The notes under the pieces are model-generated. The model saw nothing but the letters and a program-made list of their open reading frames with translations. It made no database searches and was not told where the DNA came from. A program made the translations under genes and the position numbers. Below, in pieces: positions 47,046-58,715 of a stretch of DNA of 64,000 nucleotides (position 1 is the first letter of the stretch; every line of letters begins with the position of its first letter). The DNA comes from Limnoperna fortunei. Taxonomy: Eukaryota; Mollusca; Bivalvia; Mytilida; Modiolidae. The stretch is taken from the NCBI GenBank assembly GCA_944474755.1, contig OX104111.1, forward strand, positions 113,714,545 through 113,778,544, given 5' to 3'.

Positions 47046-49132
47046 ACTGTACAACAATTATTCTATGATACACATACCTATAGTTTGTATGCCTCTTTGT
47101 ACAATTTTACTAAACAATTAGGGTCGAAATTGTGGAAGTCAGGACTTTTACACTGTCAGTCTTCACCTCCCCAAAACCTTGCTGTGGGCAACTCTTGAAT
47201 TATATGTGCACAATTATTATAAGGATGACAGTACTACTTAAGCATCTTTAGAAACATATTTTAGTTTTCATATCTCGATTCAGATTCGTATTATTATTTA
47301 GAACATATAAATCAAGATTTGTAATCGTGACTTGACTTTCGACTATGGTTGTTTGGTCGGTTGCCATTCTTTAATTCACCAGCCTTATTCCATGTGTGTA
47401 ATTGAACAAGTTGTGAAAACTGTATCATTTTAAATAAATAAGGGGGCCTCGGTGCCCGAGTGTTAAATGCAGTTAATAATGTTCTACCGATAATGTGGTC
47501 TGTTAACATTAAGGTTGTGTTTGAGTCTAAGTCCTGGTACTCCTACTTCCCTCCTTTCCCAAAAAACTGGACGCTATGATATAGCTGACGACTGTTCAAA
47601 ATGTCTCATATAGCACCATTCAAACAAATAAGAAATAAATATAGTCTTTCTTTATGAATAACGTTTTAGGTCTTAAAAAACATGTATATGAACAGAATTA
47701 CAGTTTTAAAGGTTGATCAAAATGTATTTGTGTTAGCCTTTTTTGTGGCACTAAATATTTTATGAGAAGACCAGGTTTTACAAAATGCATATTATATGTA
47801 TAATCAGCCAACAAATATCGTATATGATCATGTAAGAAATAATCTTTAAAAATCTTTAAGCATCTTGGCAGATTCTAAATTCGCAAAAACACTAATATAT
47901 GTATTTAGTTTCGATTGTCAAAACTACATTTTTATTCTGTCAGAATCCAATATTGAATAGAGGTTTATTTGGTCGTAGACCAGTCATAATTTGTTGCACT
48001 GAAAATAAATACTAGTTTTTACGATGTTCTCGAGGTATGTGATCTAAATAATAACATTGAACTTAATGAACTTTTGACGCACAAATATATCCTGATATGT
48101 GATTTTTTTTAAACAATACTAAAAGGACGTAGTCGTCTGTCTGACCTTTGTAATAGAAGATCGTGTTACATCGTTAACTTTTTAAGAAACAAAGAAAAAC
48201 AAGACATTTAAATTTGTACTTAGATATAACCTGTTCGAATGACATCTACACGGTCATTTAAGCAAATCACCTGTTTCTTTTCATTTTTTTCTAACTACAA
48301 TAGTTTAGAATTTTTGTTCCATCAATGTTGTCCTAATTTCATGACATACCTTTGAAACGCTAGCCCCACTAAAAGTTGTATTTATTTGTTTTGACCCATA
48401 TTTCATGTCATATTTTTTCTACTGAAAATATGATCTTTCAAGTTAGTAGTCTTCAATCTTGAACTTGTCCAAATCTCTGTTATTTCAAATACTTGCAATC
48501 TTTTAAAACATTTCTAGTTTGACATAAGTTTGTAATACAAAATAAAATTACATTCAAGCGCATCGTATAAAGCCATGTCTAGTTACTCAGCATGTAGTAT
48601 CTGTGTAAACGTCTCAAAAAAACAGATCACATTGAGATCTATTTTATATGTTAAATACGATTCCAATAAATAAAAAAAAAACAATGTATGTTTATAAGCC
48701 CAAACGTTTTACTTTTAAGAAAATCTTTGATCACAGTGCAAAATCCAAAGATGTTGTAAAGCATGGCTACTGTAAAAAAACAACAACTCACTACTCTATA
48801 AATAAGGATGTTTCTTTTCGGGTAAAATTTATATCGTTGTGACATCAAAAGAAACAGATCTGTCAGATAATCGGCGTAAAAATGGGGCAACTCAAAATGG
48901 AGTTAAGATCCATGGGAACAACAGTCAGCAATATGCCACAATGCACATAAACACCTTTCATTCCATATGTTATCACTTGAAAATGTGAATATTTCAAGTT
49001 AGTAGTTTTCGATCTTGAACTTGTCCAAACCTCTTTTATTCCAAATACTTGCAATATTTTAAAACATTTCTTGTCTAACATTATTTTGTCATATTAAAAT
49101 AATGTTTCTTTTTAGGTTACATCTATATTGTC
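47045..49132 (+). repeat. Module T, copy 3
   Basis: Aligns with 9785-12129, including the SINE (47442-47632) and the internal direct duplication (about 48423 and 48980). No gene is seen. Confidence 0.75.
47442..47632 (+). mobile_element. tRNA-derived SINE, decayed (shared with unit A)
   Basis: Same insertion as 10178-10370: GGGGGCCTCGGTGCCCGAG, AAAAACTGGACGCTATGATA, tail CAAACAAATAAG. It predates the unit duplication. Confidence 0.75.
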
Positions 49133-49494
49133 TTATTATTTAAGTTAAATATCAAATAGCCACATTTATACGTCTGTTTATCAGGCCTTCACGTCATGTC
49201 AACATGTGTTTTCTATCATGTCATTGCGGTTGAATTAGAGAAATTTAGCATGCACCTTCTGTCAATAGATTGCATGTAATATCATTGATGGCAGACGCAT
49301 CCTATGCGATGTAGGCTATTATATAGACTGTTGAATAAAAATATAAAAAAAGCCGCCTAAATAAGAACAGTAGCAAAGAAATCGACCGAACAATAAGAGC
49401 CGAAATTCAATGTACAATTACATATCCGGATTTATTATATACACTGTTAGATAACTAAGAATCTTGAAAACAAAACAGAATCTCGAATGCTCGT
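49133..49494 (+). repeat. Module M, copy 6 (short)
   Basis: Matches the first 360 bp of M copy 3 (12130-12490), then breaks at GAATGCTCGTACCGTAGATA directly into the array lead-in. It therefore lacks the last 600 bp found at 12490-13080. Confidence 0.65.
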
Positions 49495-49549
49495 ACCGTA
49501 GATAGGTACCATCTTTCTTTTCACACGAGATACCTGGAGCAATTTTTAC

Positions 49550-49881
49550 CTGTCATTATTCGTTTAAACCCGCTATAATTCGCTTTTGTTTTCCCGCATG
49601 ATTATGTCCGCCTACACCCGCTTTATATAGTTCGTAACGAACAGCTAAAATAGTTTCCGATACATACACTTTATATATATTTATTTCAGTATAAAGCGGG
49701 TATATTCTACAAGTATATCCGCGATATATTGTTCTGTTATACCCGTTTTAAATTTTTCGTTTTTTGTGTACCAGCTTTATATCGTTCGTGTCTACACGTT
49801 CTATACCGTTTGCATCTTCACTTTTTATTTCCTTCGTGGATATTGGCGCGACATCCTAAGTGTATACCCCTTTTATATTTC
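49550..49881 (+). repeat. 24-bp minisatellite array A8
   Basis: Short array ending where element X begins. It contains the reversed unit AGTATAAAGCGGGTATA at about 49688, as in A3. It continues after element X at 55344. Confidence 0.75.
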
Positions 49882-49969
49882 TGTCGTAGATGGCCGATTT
49901 CTGGTACATATGACCCAGTACAGATGAGCTCACGCGCACACATCTGTACTTGCTGCGTCATCCAATCAA
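49882..49969 (+). mobile_element. Element X, left part (split by CACTA element)
   Basis: TGTCGTAGATGGCCGATTTC to ATCCAATCAA, with the first hairpin AGTACAGATG/CATCTGTACT at 49917-49950. The remainder of X resumes at 55013 on the far side of the CACTA-type transposon. Confidence 0.65.
49967..49969. repeat. Left target site duplication CAA of the CACTA element
   Basis: CAA precedes CACTACTGG; the same CAA follows CCAGTAGTG at 55010-55012. The empty site at 45588-45590 has TAA in an otherwise identical context, so one base has changed in one copy. Confidence 0.75.
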
Positions 49970-50472
49970 CACTACTGGCTAAAAAAATTACTGTAAATAC
50001 CAGTTGCAGTCGTTTTTCGTCTGTCACTGACTGTGATTGACTGCAAATGACTGCAAAAATGTCTGTACAAGACTGCAAACGTTGTGTCAGACAATAATTT
50101 TTACTGTGGCAGTCATTTTATGCCTGTCACAGACATATTTTGTCCGTCACAGATATTTTTCCGTTGGCGCAGTCATTCTATGTCTGTTACAACGGCGTAT
50201 CCGTTGTATCAGTCAAAAAATGTCTGTGGCAGTCATTTTTTCCGTTGACTCAGTCGAAAATCGTCTGTTACAACGGCGTTACCGTTGTATCAGTCAAAAA
50301 AAAATGTCTGTCACAGACATTTTCTCCGTTGTATCAGACAAAATACGACTGTCACAACGCCTGGTAATTATTATTGTTAATTTATTAACTGCCGTCGATT
50401 TATATTTTTTATTTCACTTGTTTTATGAAAATTTTCGGAATTAAACAAAAAATATCTCTATTTGGAAATTGT
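49970..50472 (+). repeat. Left terminal inverted repeat of the CACTA element
   Basis: About 500 bp matching the reverse complement of 54508-55009 from CACTACTGGCTAAAAAAAT to CTCTATTTGGAAATTG. The first 380 bp or so are the subterminal motif zone and the rest is AT-rich. Frames at 50037-50444 and 50140-50367 only translate these motifs. Confidence 0.85.
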
Positions 50473-52046
50473 TCGTTCGCACAGTTACGATAACAAATGT
50501 TTTTTAAGTAGTTTAAGATAAATGTATGTTTAAATAAATCTGTTTCTAAAAAATGAAGACTGCTGAAAATGTTAGCATTTGTTTAGTCCTTATTTATAAT
50601 AATTACACTGAATTTAACAATGGTTTACTTACACATCTGGTGAAATTAAAACCCGCATTAAAGCCATAACAACGATTGCATTGGAAACATTTGTACAATA
50701 ATGTTTTTTTAAAAGTTTAAAAAAAACCATATAATAAAATAGCCAATTTCTTTAATTATGGCGGAAACTGTTAGTATTTTATTTAGTACGGATACATACA
50801 TTACATTGTGACATTTTAGTCGTTAATTTTTTTCTGTCTTTCAATATTAAATATTAAATATTTAAAAAAAAACCATAAAATAATGTTTGTTTTCTAAGTT
50901 GCATCTACTGTCGTTTAAATGGATCTGGTAATTTAGTTACGACTATAAAATTGTACATGTACAATTTAAAGAATGATACATGTTGTTAATTAGGTTACAG
51001 GTAATCTCGCCTCGCCACCTCGCTAATCAAAGATAATGATTGTGCATAATACATTTTGCGACACGATCCGGTGTTTTTCCGCGACCATGCGGAACAAGGG
51101 TTGATATTGTGTAATATAATAATGTAATAAATACATTATAGTAATGGATGAATGGGTACTGTCTTCTAAAATACCTGTTCCCGCCCCTTCCCCCCCCCCC
51201 CCGTGGTAAATTATGAACTCTGTACACACAAAACACTAATTGTAGAGGTGTACTTTTCTTATTGTCAACTTTGACAAGCAATGGAGATCACTAAAATTAT
51301 TACAAAGAAATGCCCCCGAAAGACCCGATTATCTGTATAATATATATAGCATGCAACTGAATCGAGTGCGCCGTTTGCTTTTAGTCGTATAATATTCTGT
51401 CAAGCACGAAACATAATAAGCAAGAGAATTAAACTACACCGGTATAGTTTAATAAGAAAATGAAATTATTACTTCAAAATAATTTTAAAAATGTATTTTT
51501 GAAAAAGTTGTACACGTTGTTCATACAATTATTTCTACATGTAGCGGAGACCCTCTAGTTGTAGTGTTAGGGTTAGGGTTAGGTCATCATACGGAAAGCC
51601 TGACAGCTGACCGTTGTGGGTAACGTGTTTGAAGATTGGCACTCCCCTAGCACGATAAATCCCCTTTTGCAGATTTGAAAAAAGAGTAGGCTCATTGTAG
51701 CTGCTACAAAAGGCTAAATTCTCCGCCCCTACACAAAACTTCATACTTTTCCAGTAGCAGTCTAAATTGTGTAACTTGTGTCCCACCCCACCCCCTTTTT
51801 CCGTTGATTAATTGTTTGTTTACTTAGTCTTGTCCTGAATATTGCTGAAATACTACTCGTTGGACGTAAAGCAAACATCCGATCAAACTTATCTATCTAT
51901 TTCGGTAATAATTGGATATCACATCGTTAAGTTTGAATTCTAACACATTATTTATGCGATTTCATTACCACACATGGACTATTGATTTATTAAAAACAAA
52001 CCTTTAATATATTTGAAAGGTGTAAGTTTTCATATTTTAAAACACG
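50473..52046. other. CACTA element interior, left part; no gene recognised
   Basis: AT-rich DNA with a C-run at about 51190-51202, three telomere-like hexamers (GTTAGGGTTAGGGTTAGG at 51566-51583), and a short minus-strand frame (51535-51786) without recognisable motifs. No remnant of a DDE domain could be made out by eye. Confidence 0.45.
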
Positions 52047-52059
52047 CTAAATATTTATT

Positions 52060-52306
52060 GTTTTTTTTGTTTGTTTGAATGGTGTCTTAACGCCACTTTC
52101 AGCAATTTTTCAGCTATTTCGTAGCGTCGAGTTTTACCCGGAGAGAACCCCTGACCTGCGGTACGAAAGCTAGCAATCCTTGTCACTTAAGATTGGAGTC
52201 GAGTACACCCTGCCTGCATTGAGAATCGAACCCGCAATCTCAGTGTTGACAGACCACGTGATCAATTGTAGACGAACTACCTTGACCACTCGGCCACCGA
52301 GGCCCC
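52060..52306 (-). mobile_element. Complete tRNA-derived SINE with 13-bp target duplication
   Basis: Best-preserved SINE of the window. On the minus strand it starts GGGGCCTCGGTGGCCGAGTG (box A GGCCGAGTGG), has box B GGTTCGATTCTC near 52221-52232, then GCAGGCAGGGTGTACTCGAC, GAAAGTGGCGTTAAGACACC and the tail CAAACAAACAAAAAAAAC. It is flanked by the perfect 13-bp duplication CTAAATATTTATT at 52047-52059 and 52307-52319, typical of LINE-mediated insertion. It lies inside the CACTA element, so it is younger than that element's last move. Confidence 0.9.
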
Positions 52307-52319
52307 CTAAATATTTATT

Positions 52320-54507
52320 AAAGAAATTAAAAGACCGTGTGCACAATAATATACTTTAGTTTTTTTTATTTCAGTTATGAGTGTCGTTTTTTAAAATCTG
52401 AACTACAGAATTATTGTTAATTTTGTTAATTACAATAACCGAATACAATACAGGTCGTGTATATGTCTTTGAAGTGTATTTATTACTTGTGTACATATGC
52501 GCAGGGACAATGTTCGTGGTGTACTCGAACCAGTAAAAACTAAAAGAAGTCTGATTTTCAAATTCCTTTATTCAAATTTATAAGTGTTTATTTCGTTTTA
52601 TGATGTAAAAACCCTATATACTTATCGATAGAATAAAGGAAAACCATGCCATGCAAGCTGGAGAAACCATGCTTCAGTGTTACTAACTAGCTGAATATGT
52701 ATTGGCCCCTGTATTGATTCTGGGTTGGATGTATAGGTCCCGAGACCCGTAGGGTCCAGGGCCAATACGACTGACCGATAATCGATAAAAAGCCAATACA
52801 GACGCCAGTTCGTAAAAATTTTAATTAAATAAAGTAAAAGTCGTCTCGCTAGCCTGTATGAACAGTCCGTATGAATAGCCAATCATACGCTGGAAGGAGT
52901 CACGAAATAGCTTACTGGTCCAGAAGACCGGAGGTGAGATAGTATCGGGTAATACAACTTTCCGTTGGCCCTGCGGTTTGAACGATAAGAAAGTTATTAA
53001 CCTTTTTATATTAGTACAGTGATCAAATATTAATCATCCCTTTATTAATAAATTATGGCCTACTTTACGTATTTTGCGTGTTTTGACGATTTCATGATGC
53101 TTTGCCATGCCCATGCGGTTGAATGCACGGCCCATTATAACAGAACATATTAGTCAATCCACAACATGGAACGTCATGGGCACTGTTCCCATGTCTCCCT
53201 TATTATTACTTTACATTATTATTTGTTATTAAAACCTGTATCTGTGGCATCTCATATTGACTGTATGATTAACCATGATTTGAAGATATTTCGTATTTTG
53301 TATCTGTATATTATATATATATTTATCATTTATAAATCTCTGATCAGAGGAAATAAAGATATGAATGAATGAATGAACGAACGATGCACGAAAGTCGTAC
53401 GAACGATAAATACCCGATGTACGAACGATAACATCGTTAACTTATGTTAGCACTCAAATTTGCAAATAAAATCGTACAACATTTGGGGAAAGCTTTTGCA
53501 AAGGAGACGATTTGTATATTTATTTTAAAAACCATAAACTTTAACTGTGTGTTGCATAAAATTTCCGTTTTCTTTTTACTGAGACACCGAAACTGTCGGA
53601 CACAGTTATATTTGTATACTATATATTATACTTACAACTGCTCACTGGACATATATCGAATGATTTTTCTCGAATACATGTCAACTTTGTACGAAACGGC
53701 GCACTCGATTCAGTTTCATTCGATAAAGTGTGTGTCTGTTATTTGTTCTGTGGCACTTTGCCATTCTATGGTATGATTTTAGAGTCAATGTAGACAATTC
53801 AAAAGTAAACACCTTTAAAAATTTAGTGTTTGTCTGTAGAACAAAAGGGGTTGAAGTTTACTTACAAGATAACCGTACAATCTATAACTGTAAATTTATT
53901 TGGTCCGTAGAAAAGCGCAAACTACTAGTATAGTTTTTAACAATTTTTTTTTATTTTGTAGTTTTAGAGATATTTGCATATTTATCTGCACGTGCCGATT
54001 TTAGTATCGTTAATTACCGGTCACCTGTGTAATGTTTTCACATGATGCAGCCCAATGTTTCATAAACGTGAACTTTGATCAGTGAGGCGGGATCACCTGT
54101 AACATAATTAACCACATGTGTCCTTCTTTAAATCGGAAGCGCCGTGTGGACATCAACAACTTTATAATGTTTACTGAATTACCTGATATTTTAAACAGTA
54201 GAAAACAAACATGATTTGATTTTTTTTATTAAATATTTTATTTAAAATAGCTAAACATATTTATACTAACTATAATTGTAAAATATTTTTCGGCATAACT
54301 TAATAAATAAGCGATGTCATCATATTTTGTTTAACTTTGTTTGCAGAAAATATTAATATAAAAATGTAGAAGATGATCAAATTTCCAATAGATGTGTTTT
54401 GTTGAATTCCGAACATTTTCATAAAATAACTTGACATTTTGAAAATTAATCGACGGGTTAACAACAATACAAATAATAATAACCAGGCGTTAAATCAGTG
54501 TGCGAGA
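52320..54507. other. CACTA element interior, right part; no gene recognised
   Basis: About 2.2 kb, AT-rich, with short frames (52622-52882, 53166-53372, 53444-53776) that resemble nothing I know. Small repeats include ATGA tetramers near 53361-53385 and two GTACGAACGATAA stretches at about 53398-53430. Next to the right terminal repeat, about 54412-54493 is an extra diverged copy of the inner end of that repeat (GAATTCCGAACATTTTCAT). Confidence 0.45.
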
Positions 54508-55009
54508 GATCAATTTCCAAATAGAGATTTTTTTTGTTTAATTCCGAATATTTTCATAAAAGAAATTAAAATTTAAAATATAAATCGGCCGCTGTTAAAA
54601 AATTAACAATAATAATTACAAGGCGTTGTGACAGTCGTATTTTGTCTGATACAACGGAGAAAATGTCTGACAGACATTTTTTGACTGATATAACGGTAAC
54701 GCCGTTGTAGCAGACGATTTTCGACTGAGTCAACGGAAAAAATGACTGCGACAGACATTTTTTGACTGATACAACAGATACGCCGTTGTAACAGACATAA
54801 AATGACTGCGCCAACGGAAAAAATGTCTTTGACGGACAAAATATGTCTGTGACAGGCATAAAATGACTGTCACAATAAAAATCATTGTCTGACACAACGT
54901 TTGCAGTCTTTAACAGACATTTTTGCAGTCATTTGCAGTCAATCTCAGTCAGTGACAGACGTAAAACGACTGCAACTGGTAATTACAGTCATTTTTTTAG
55001 CCAGTAGTG
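54508..55009 (-). repeat. Right terminal inverted repeat of the CACTA element
   Basis: Reverse complement of 49970-50472 with scattered substitutions and a few small indels. Ends GCCAGTAGTG, then CAA and the flank AACGCCAG. Confidence 0.85.
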
Positions 55010-55012
55010 CAA

Positions 55013-55343
55013 AACGCCAGAAACAAGAACGTTGTTATGGAAGTATAACAACGTTCTTCTATGACGTTCTTGTTTCTGGCGTTCTGACTGGATTTCAGAG
55101 ACAATGGAGTATAAAACAATGGAGAGTCTATAGGATATAGCAATGTGAAAGTTGTTGGTTTACGGTAAAATAGGTACTTTCATGCGTTTTTGGGAAAGCC
55201 CTGTGAACTTTCACTCGTGATAGAAATTGTTATGTCTTTTGGCTCGTTCTGCTGCCCTCCACTCGCGAAAAGACATACAATTTCTATCACTCGTGAAAGA
55301 TCAAACAGTCTTTCCCAAAAACGTATGAAAGAACCTATTATTA
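55013..55343 (+). mobile_element. Element X, right part with complete foldback
   Basis: Contains the second hairpin (AACGCCAGAAACA/TGTTTCTGGCGTT, 55013-55083) and the third in full. In the third, left arm about 55168-55243 (ATAGGTACTTTCATGCG to ATGTCTTTT) pairs with right arm about 55266-55341 (AAAAGACATACAATTTC to GAAAGAACCTAT) around a loop of about 22 nt. The whole of X is the only copy with both arms. Confidence 0.7.
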
Positions 55344-56555
55344 TTGTTAATGTGCTGTATATCATTCCTTTATACCTGCTTTATGTCTTTCACGTGTACC
55401 TGCTCTTTATCGTTCGGATAGTTCTGATGTAAATCGATTTGTATATCCCTTTCGTTGCGTTCAAGTACCGCTCTGTATCTCGTTCCGGTATATACCCGCT
55501 TTCGTGTTTTCTCGACTGATATCGTCTGCGTTTACAGGATTAATATCTTTCCTATGACCGCTTTAACGTGTATGTCCTATTGATAAATCTAACGTATACC
55601 CGCTTAATCTCGTTCTTCTTTGCCCGCTTTCTTACGTTCATTTATATCAGTTTACTTATATTCGTGTTTACACGCTTGATGTACGTGTATAGCCACGTTA
55701 TATAATTCTTTTATACCCGCTTGTTGTTTTTTCTTTATAGCCGTTATATATCGTTCTCGTATACAAGCTTTATATACTTCTGCTTCTCATATACCCGCTT
55801 TATATTGTTCTTGTATTACGAATTTATATTTTTCTTGTAAGCCCAATTAATATTGTTCTTGCATACCCATTGTATGCCGTTCTTGTATGCCCGCTTTATA
55901 TCGTTTGCGTGTACAAACTTGATATCATATTGTAATAATCCTCACCTACGCTATATAGTTCGGTCCTCACGCTTTGTATCGTTCGTGTACACACTCTTTA
56001 AATCGTTTTATTACCGTTATATGCATGTGTTACCTCTCTATATCGTTCGCATATAAATGCAATATATCGATTTTGTATACCATCTTTATATCGTTCACGT
56101 ATACCCTCTTTATATCGTTCACGTATACCCGCTTTATATCGTTTGTGTGTACAAAGTTGATATCATTGTAATAATCCTCACCTACGCTATATAGTTCGGT
56201 CCTCACGCTTTGTATCGTTCGTGTCTTTAAATCGTTTTATTAACGTTTTATGCATGTGTTACCTCTCTATATCGTTCGCATATAAATGCAATATATCGAT
56301 TGTGTATACCATCTTTATATCGTTGACGTATACCCTCTTTATAACGTTTGTGTTTACCGTCTTTAGATGGTTCTTGTGTACCCGCTTATATCGATCTTGT
56401 ATACACGCTTTATACTATTTACGTATACAGGCTTTATATAGTTTTATTTTCGATTATACAATATCGTACGTGTATATCCGATTTCTTTTATATCAGCTTG
56501 ATGTCGTTTCCTTATACAAGCTATATATTTTTCTATACTCGCTTTATACTTTATA
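55344..56555 (+). repeat. 24-bp minisatellite array A9
   Basis: Resumes array after element X and matches the second part of array A3 (from about 13880). It contains a local direct duplication: GTAATAATCCTCACCTACGC recurs at about 55932 and 56169, roughly 237 bp apart. It ends at a SINE fragment. Confidence 0.8.
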
Positions 56556-56630
56556 CTCCGGGTACTCCAGCTTCCTCCCCTGAAAAAATGCTGAAAGTGG
56601 CGTTAAACACCATCAAACAAACAAACAAAT
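56556..56630 (+). mobile_element. SINE 3' fragment (unit B only)
   Basis: CTCCGGGTACTCCAGCTTCC, then CTGAAAGTGGCGTTAAACAC and the tail CAAACAAACAAACAAATC. It lies exactly at the join of array A9 and module U; unit A lacks it at about 15245. Confidence 0.75.
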
Positions 56631-56631
56631 C

Positions 56632-57655
56632 ATTTATATTCGTGTCTATCAGTTTTTGTAGTTGAAGTAAAAATAACATTTCGTGGGATTCTTAAATTCG
56701 TTGTTGGCGAAAAAAATGTAAAATGAGGGCGTCGCTTACATATTTTGGTATTCACATACAGTGTTAGTCTGTACATTTTCTAATACGTCATTTGCAAGAT
56801 ATAATCGTTCTCGGGAGATGACAATTATAATGCTGATCACGGGATTTTATAGAAATTTACGGTACTTGTTTTGGAAAGCGGCGACATTAAAATGAAATGG
56901 AATAGCTTAAGAAAGACGATTCAAAACGAAACTGTTTGTTGTTGTTGCGTGGTGCATAGCCCGCACTTAACATAAACTAATGAAAAGGGGCTGTGTTTGT
57001 GCCTTTTTATGTCGTTTGTAAACACAATTTTAAAAGACGGTGCGTTTAGAAAGTACCTAAAATAAAATAAAGCGATGCCATTTATTACATGATTGTGTAC
57101 ATCCAAAACCCATCTTCAAAACGTCCCATTTATTGTTTTGTTTACAAAAGAAAATTAAATAATTAAGATTAAACCGATTTTGATTTGTAACCGTAAACAT
57201 AATTAACATAATTAATAAACATGTCATTTTATGAAAACAAATCTAAGTCAACAGTTCATTGTAAATTTGTCGTACTTTCCCTGGGGCAAAGATTATTTGT
57301 TTGTCAATAAACTTGATGGCTATAGTTAGTGGCTTTAAATGATGGAAATGACTATAAAAGGTGTTAAAAATAAAAAAGTAGAATGCTTTATTGTCATTAT
57401 TTCAATTAAGAAATATACTTTAATATTTGTTTAGATATCAACACTTCAAAACGAAAAGGCACAATGGGGACTACGTTCATTACTGACAGGATTACGCAAT
57501 TAAAAAATAACAACGATACCTTTTATCAATTTTATTTCTGTTTTGTGTCATAAACACAGTAAAGTTGCTCATAATGCAAAATTGACATATCCAGCGAAAA
57601 GATGTCAATATAACTATGCATCTTGAACATCAGTAGTCATTATACATGTAAACAA
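56632..57655 (+). repeat. Module U, copy 2
   Basis: Aligns with 15255-16255 (TTGAAGTAAAAATAACATTT, TCTCGGGAGATGACAATTAT, TTTATGTCGTTTGTAAACAC). No gene is seen. Confidence 0.65.
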
Positions 57656-58715
57656 CCGTACAGCTTTATATCGTTCGGACATTTCTGATTTATACCGAAG
57701 TGTATATCCGCTTCATATCGTTCACGTACGCTTCTGTATCTCGTTCATTTGTATGCCAGATTTCGTGCCTTCCCGATTAATATCGCTTGCGTTTACCGGC
57801 TTAATATCTTTCGGGTTTACTTACTATATTCAGATCGTGTTAAACTGCTCTGTTTATTTATTGTGTAACCGCTTGATATCGTTTGTATCTTCACGTTCTA
57901 GAAAATTGGTGTATAGCCGCTTTCTGAGTGTTTGTGTAGATCCGATTGTTATTGTTTGTTCTATGCCCGCTTTCTGACGGTCCGGTATAAATGCTTGATA
58001 TCGTACGTGTTTCTCCTAATTATTCAGCTGATGTATACCCGCTAGATCTCGTTCTTCATTGGCCGCTTTCGCACTTTCGTTTATATCCGTCAACCTGGCT
58101 CTACGCTTGATGTCGTCCGTATATAACCACGTTATATAGTTCTTTTATTTCCTCTTATTATCCTTTTTATGGCCGCTATATATCGTTCACTTATGCAAGC
58201 TTTATACCCTTCTGATATACCCGCTTTATATTGTTCTTGTATGCCGGATTTTTATTATTCTTGTATGCCGAAGTTATATTCTTTTTGTAAACCAGCTTTA
58301 AATCTGTTGTGTATATTGCTTTATATTGTTCCTTTATCAACACTTTATATCTTTTTTGCATACCCGCTTAATATACATCGTGTATACCCGCTTTATATCG
58401 CTTGTGTATGCCCATTTGATATCGTTGTAACCATCCTTTTAAATAGTTTGTGTACACCCATTTTATGTAGTTCTAGTCAACACGCTTTGTATCATTCTAG
58501 TGCGTACTATTTCTATCGTTTTATTTATGTGTTTCCTCTTTATATCGTTCGCATATAGATGCTGCATATCGTTTGCCTATGCCGGCGTAATAGCGTTCGT
58601 GAATACATCCTTGAAATCGTTTGTATTTTAAAGTTATATTTATTTATTGTGTAGTAGCTTTATATCGCTTTTATATACAAGCGTTATATGGTTCTAGGAT
58701 ACCCGCTTAATATCG
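57656..58715 (+). repeat. 24-bp minisatellite array A10
   Basis: Matches the first block of array A4 and passes directly into module V at GGTCTTGTATATAGAATATA. It is the uninterrupted form of the junction that is split by 5.9 kb in unit A. Confidence 0.8.

Larger units (their letters stand above)
44077..47127 (+). repeat. Direct duplication of array end (about 1.26 kb, period about 1.79 kb)
   Basis: About 44077-45340 is repeated at 45866-47127, including ATTTTTGTCTATGC, GGCGAATTTATATTGCTCTT and the T-module entry ACAACAATTATTCTATGATA. Between the copies (45340-45865) lies sequence equal to the array start at 49725-49967 plus 55012-55263. The arrangement is what unequal exchange between arrays would give. 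Confidence 0.75.
49970..55009. mobile_element. CACTA-type (CMC/EnSpm-like) DNA transposon, 5,040 bp, non-autonomous or decayed
   Basis: Ends are CACTACTGGC and GCCAGTAGTG, the hallmark CACTA termini, with a 3-bp duplication (CAA), as known for CACTA elements. Terminal inverted repeats run about 500 bp (49970-50472 and 54508-55009) and are over 90% alike by eye. They are packed with variants of short motifs such as TGTCTGTCACAGACATTTT, CAACGGCGTTACCGTTGTAT and GACTGCAAATGACTGC in both orientations, like the subterminal repeats bound by CACTA transposases. The 4 kb interior has no recognisable transposase and contains a SINE. An empty site in a duplicated segment (45581-45596) shows the state before insertion. 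Superfamily assignment rests on termini and duplication length, since no protein is left to test it. Confidence 0.82.

Noticed and set aside
50037..50444. 135-codon frame and its neighbour 50140-50367
   Set aside because: Inside the CACTA terminal repeat; the translation merely repeats the subterminal motifs, and the mirrored copy at 54566-54895 gives different breaks.
51566..51583. Telomere repeats TTAGGG
   Set aside because: Only three hexamers inside a transposon; too short for a telomere or a meaningful interstitial tract.
51535..51786. Possible transposase remnant in the CACTA interior
   Set aside because: 83 codons with no DDE, zinc-finger or other motif that I can recognise.
52221..52306. 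tRNA gene (box A and box B present)
   Set aside because: Part of a SINE with body, tail and target duplication. The intervening sequence does not fold as a normal tRNA in my reading.
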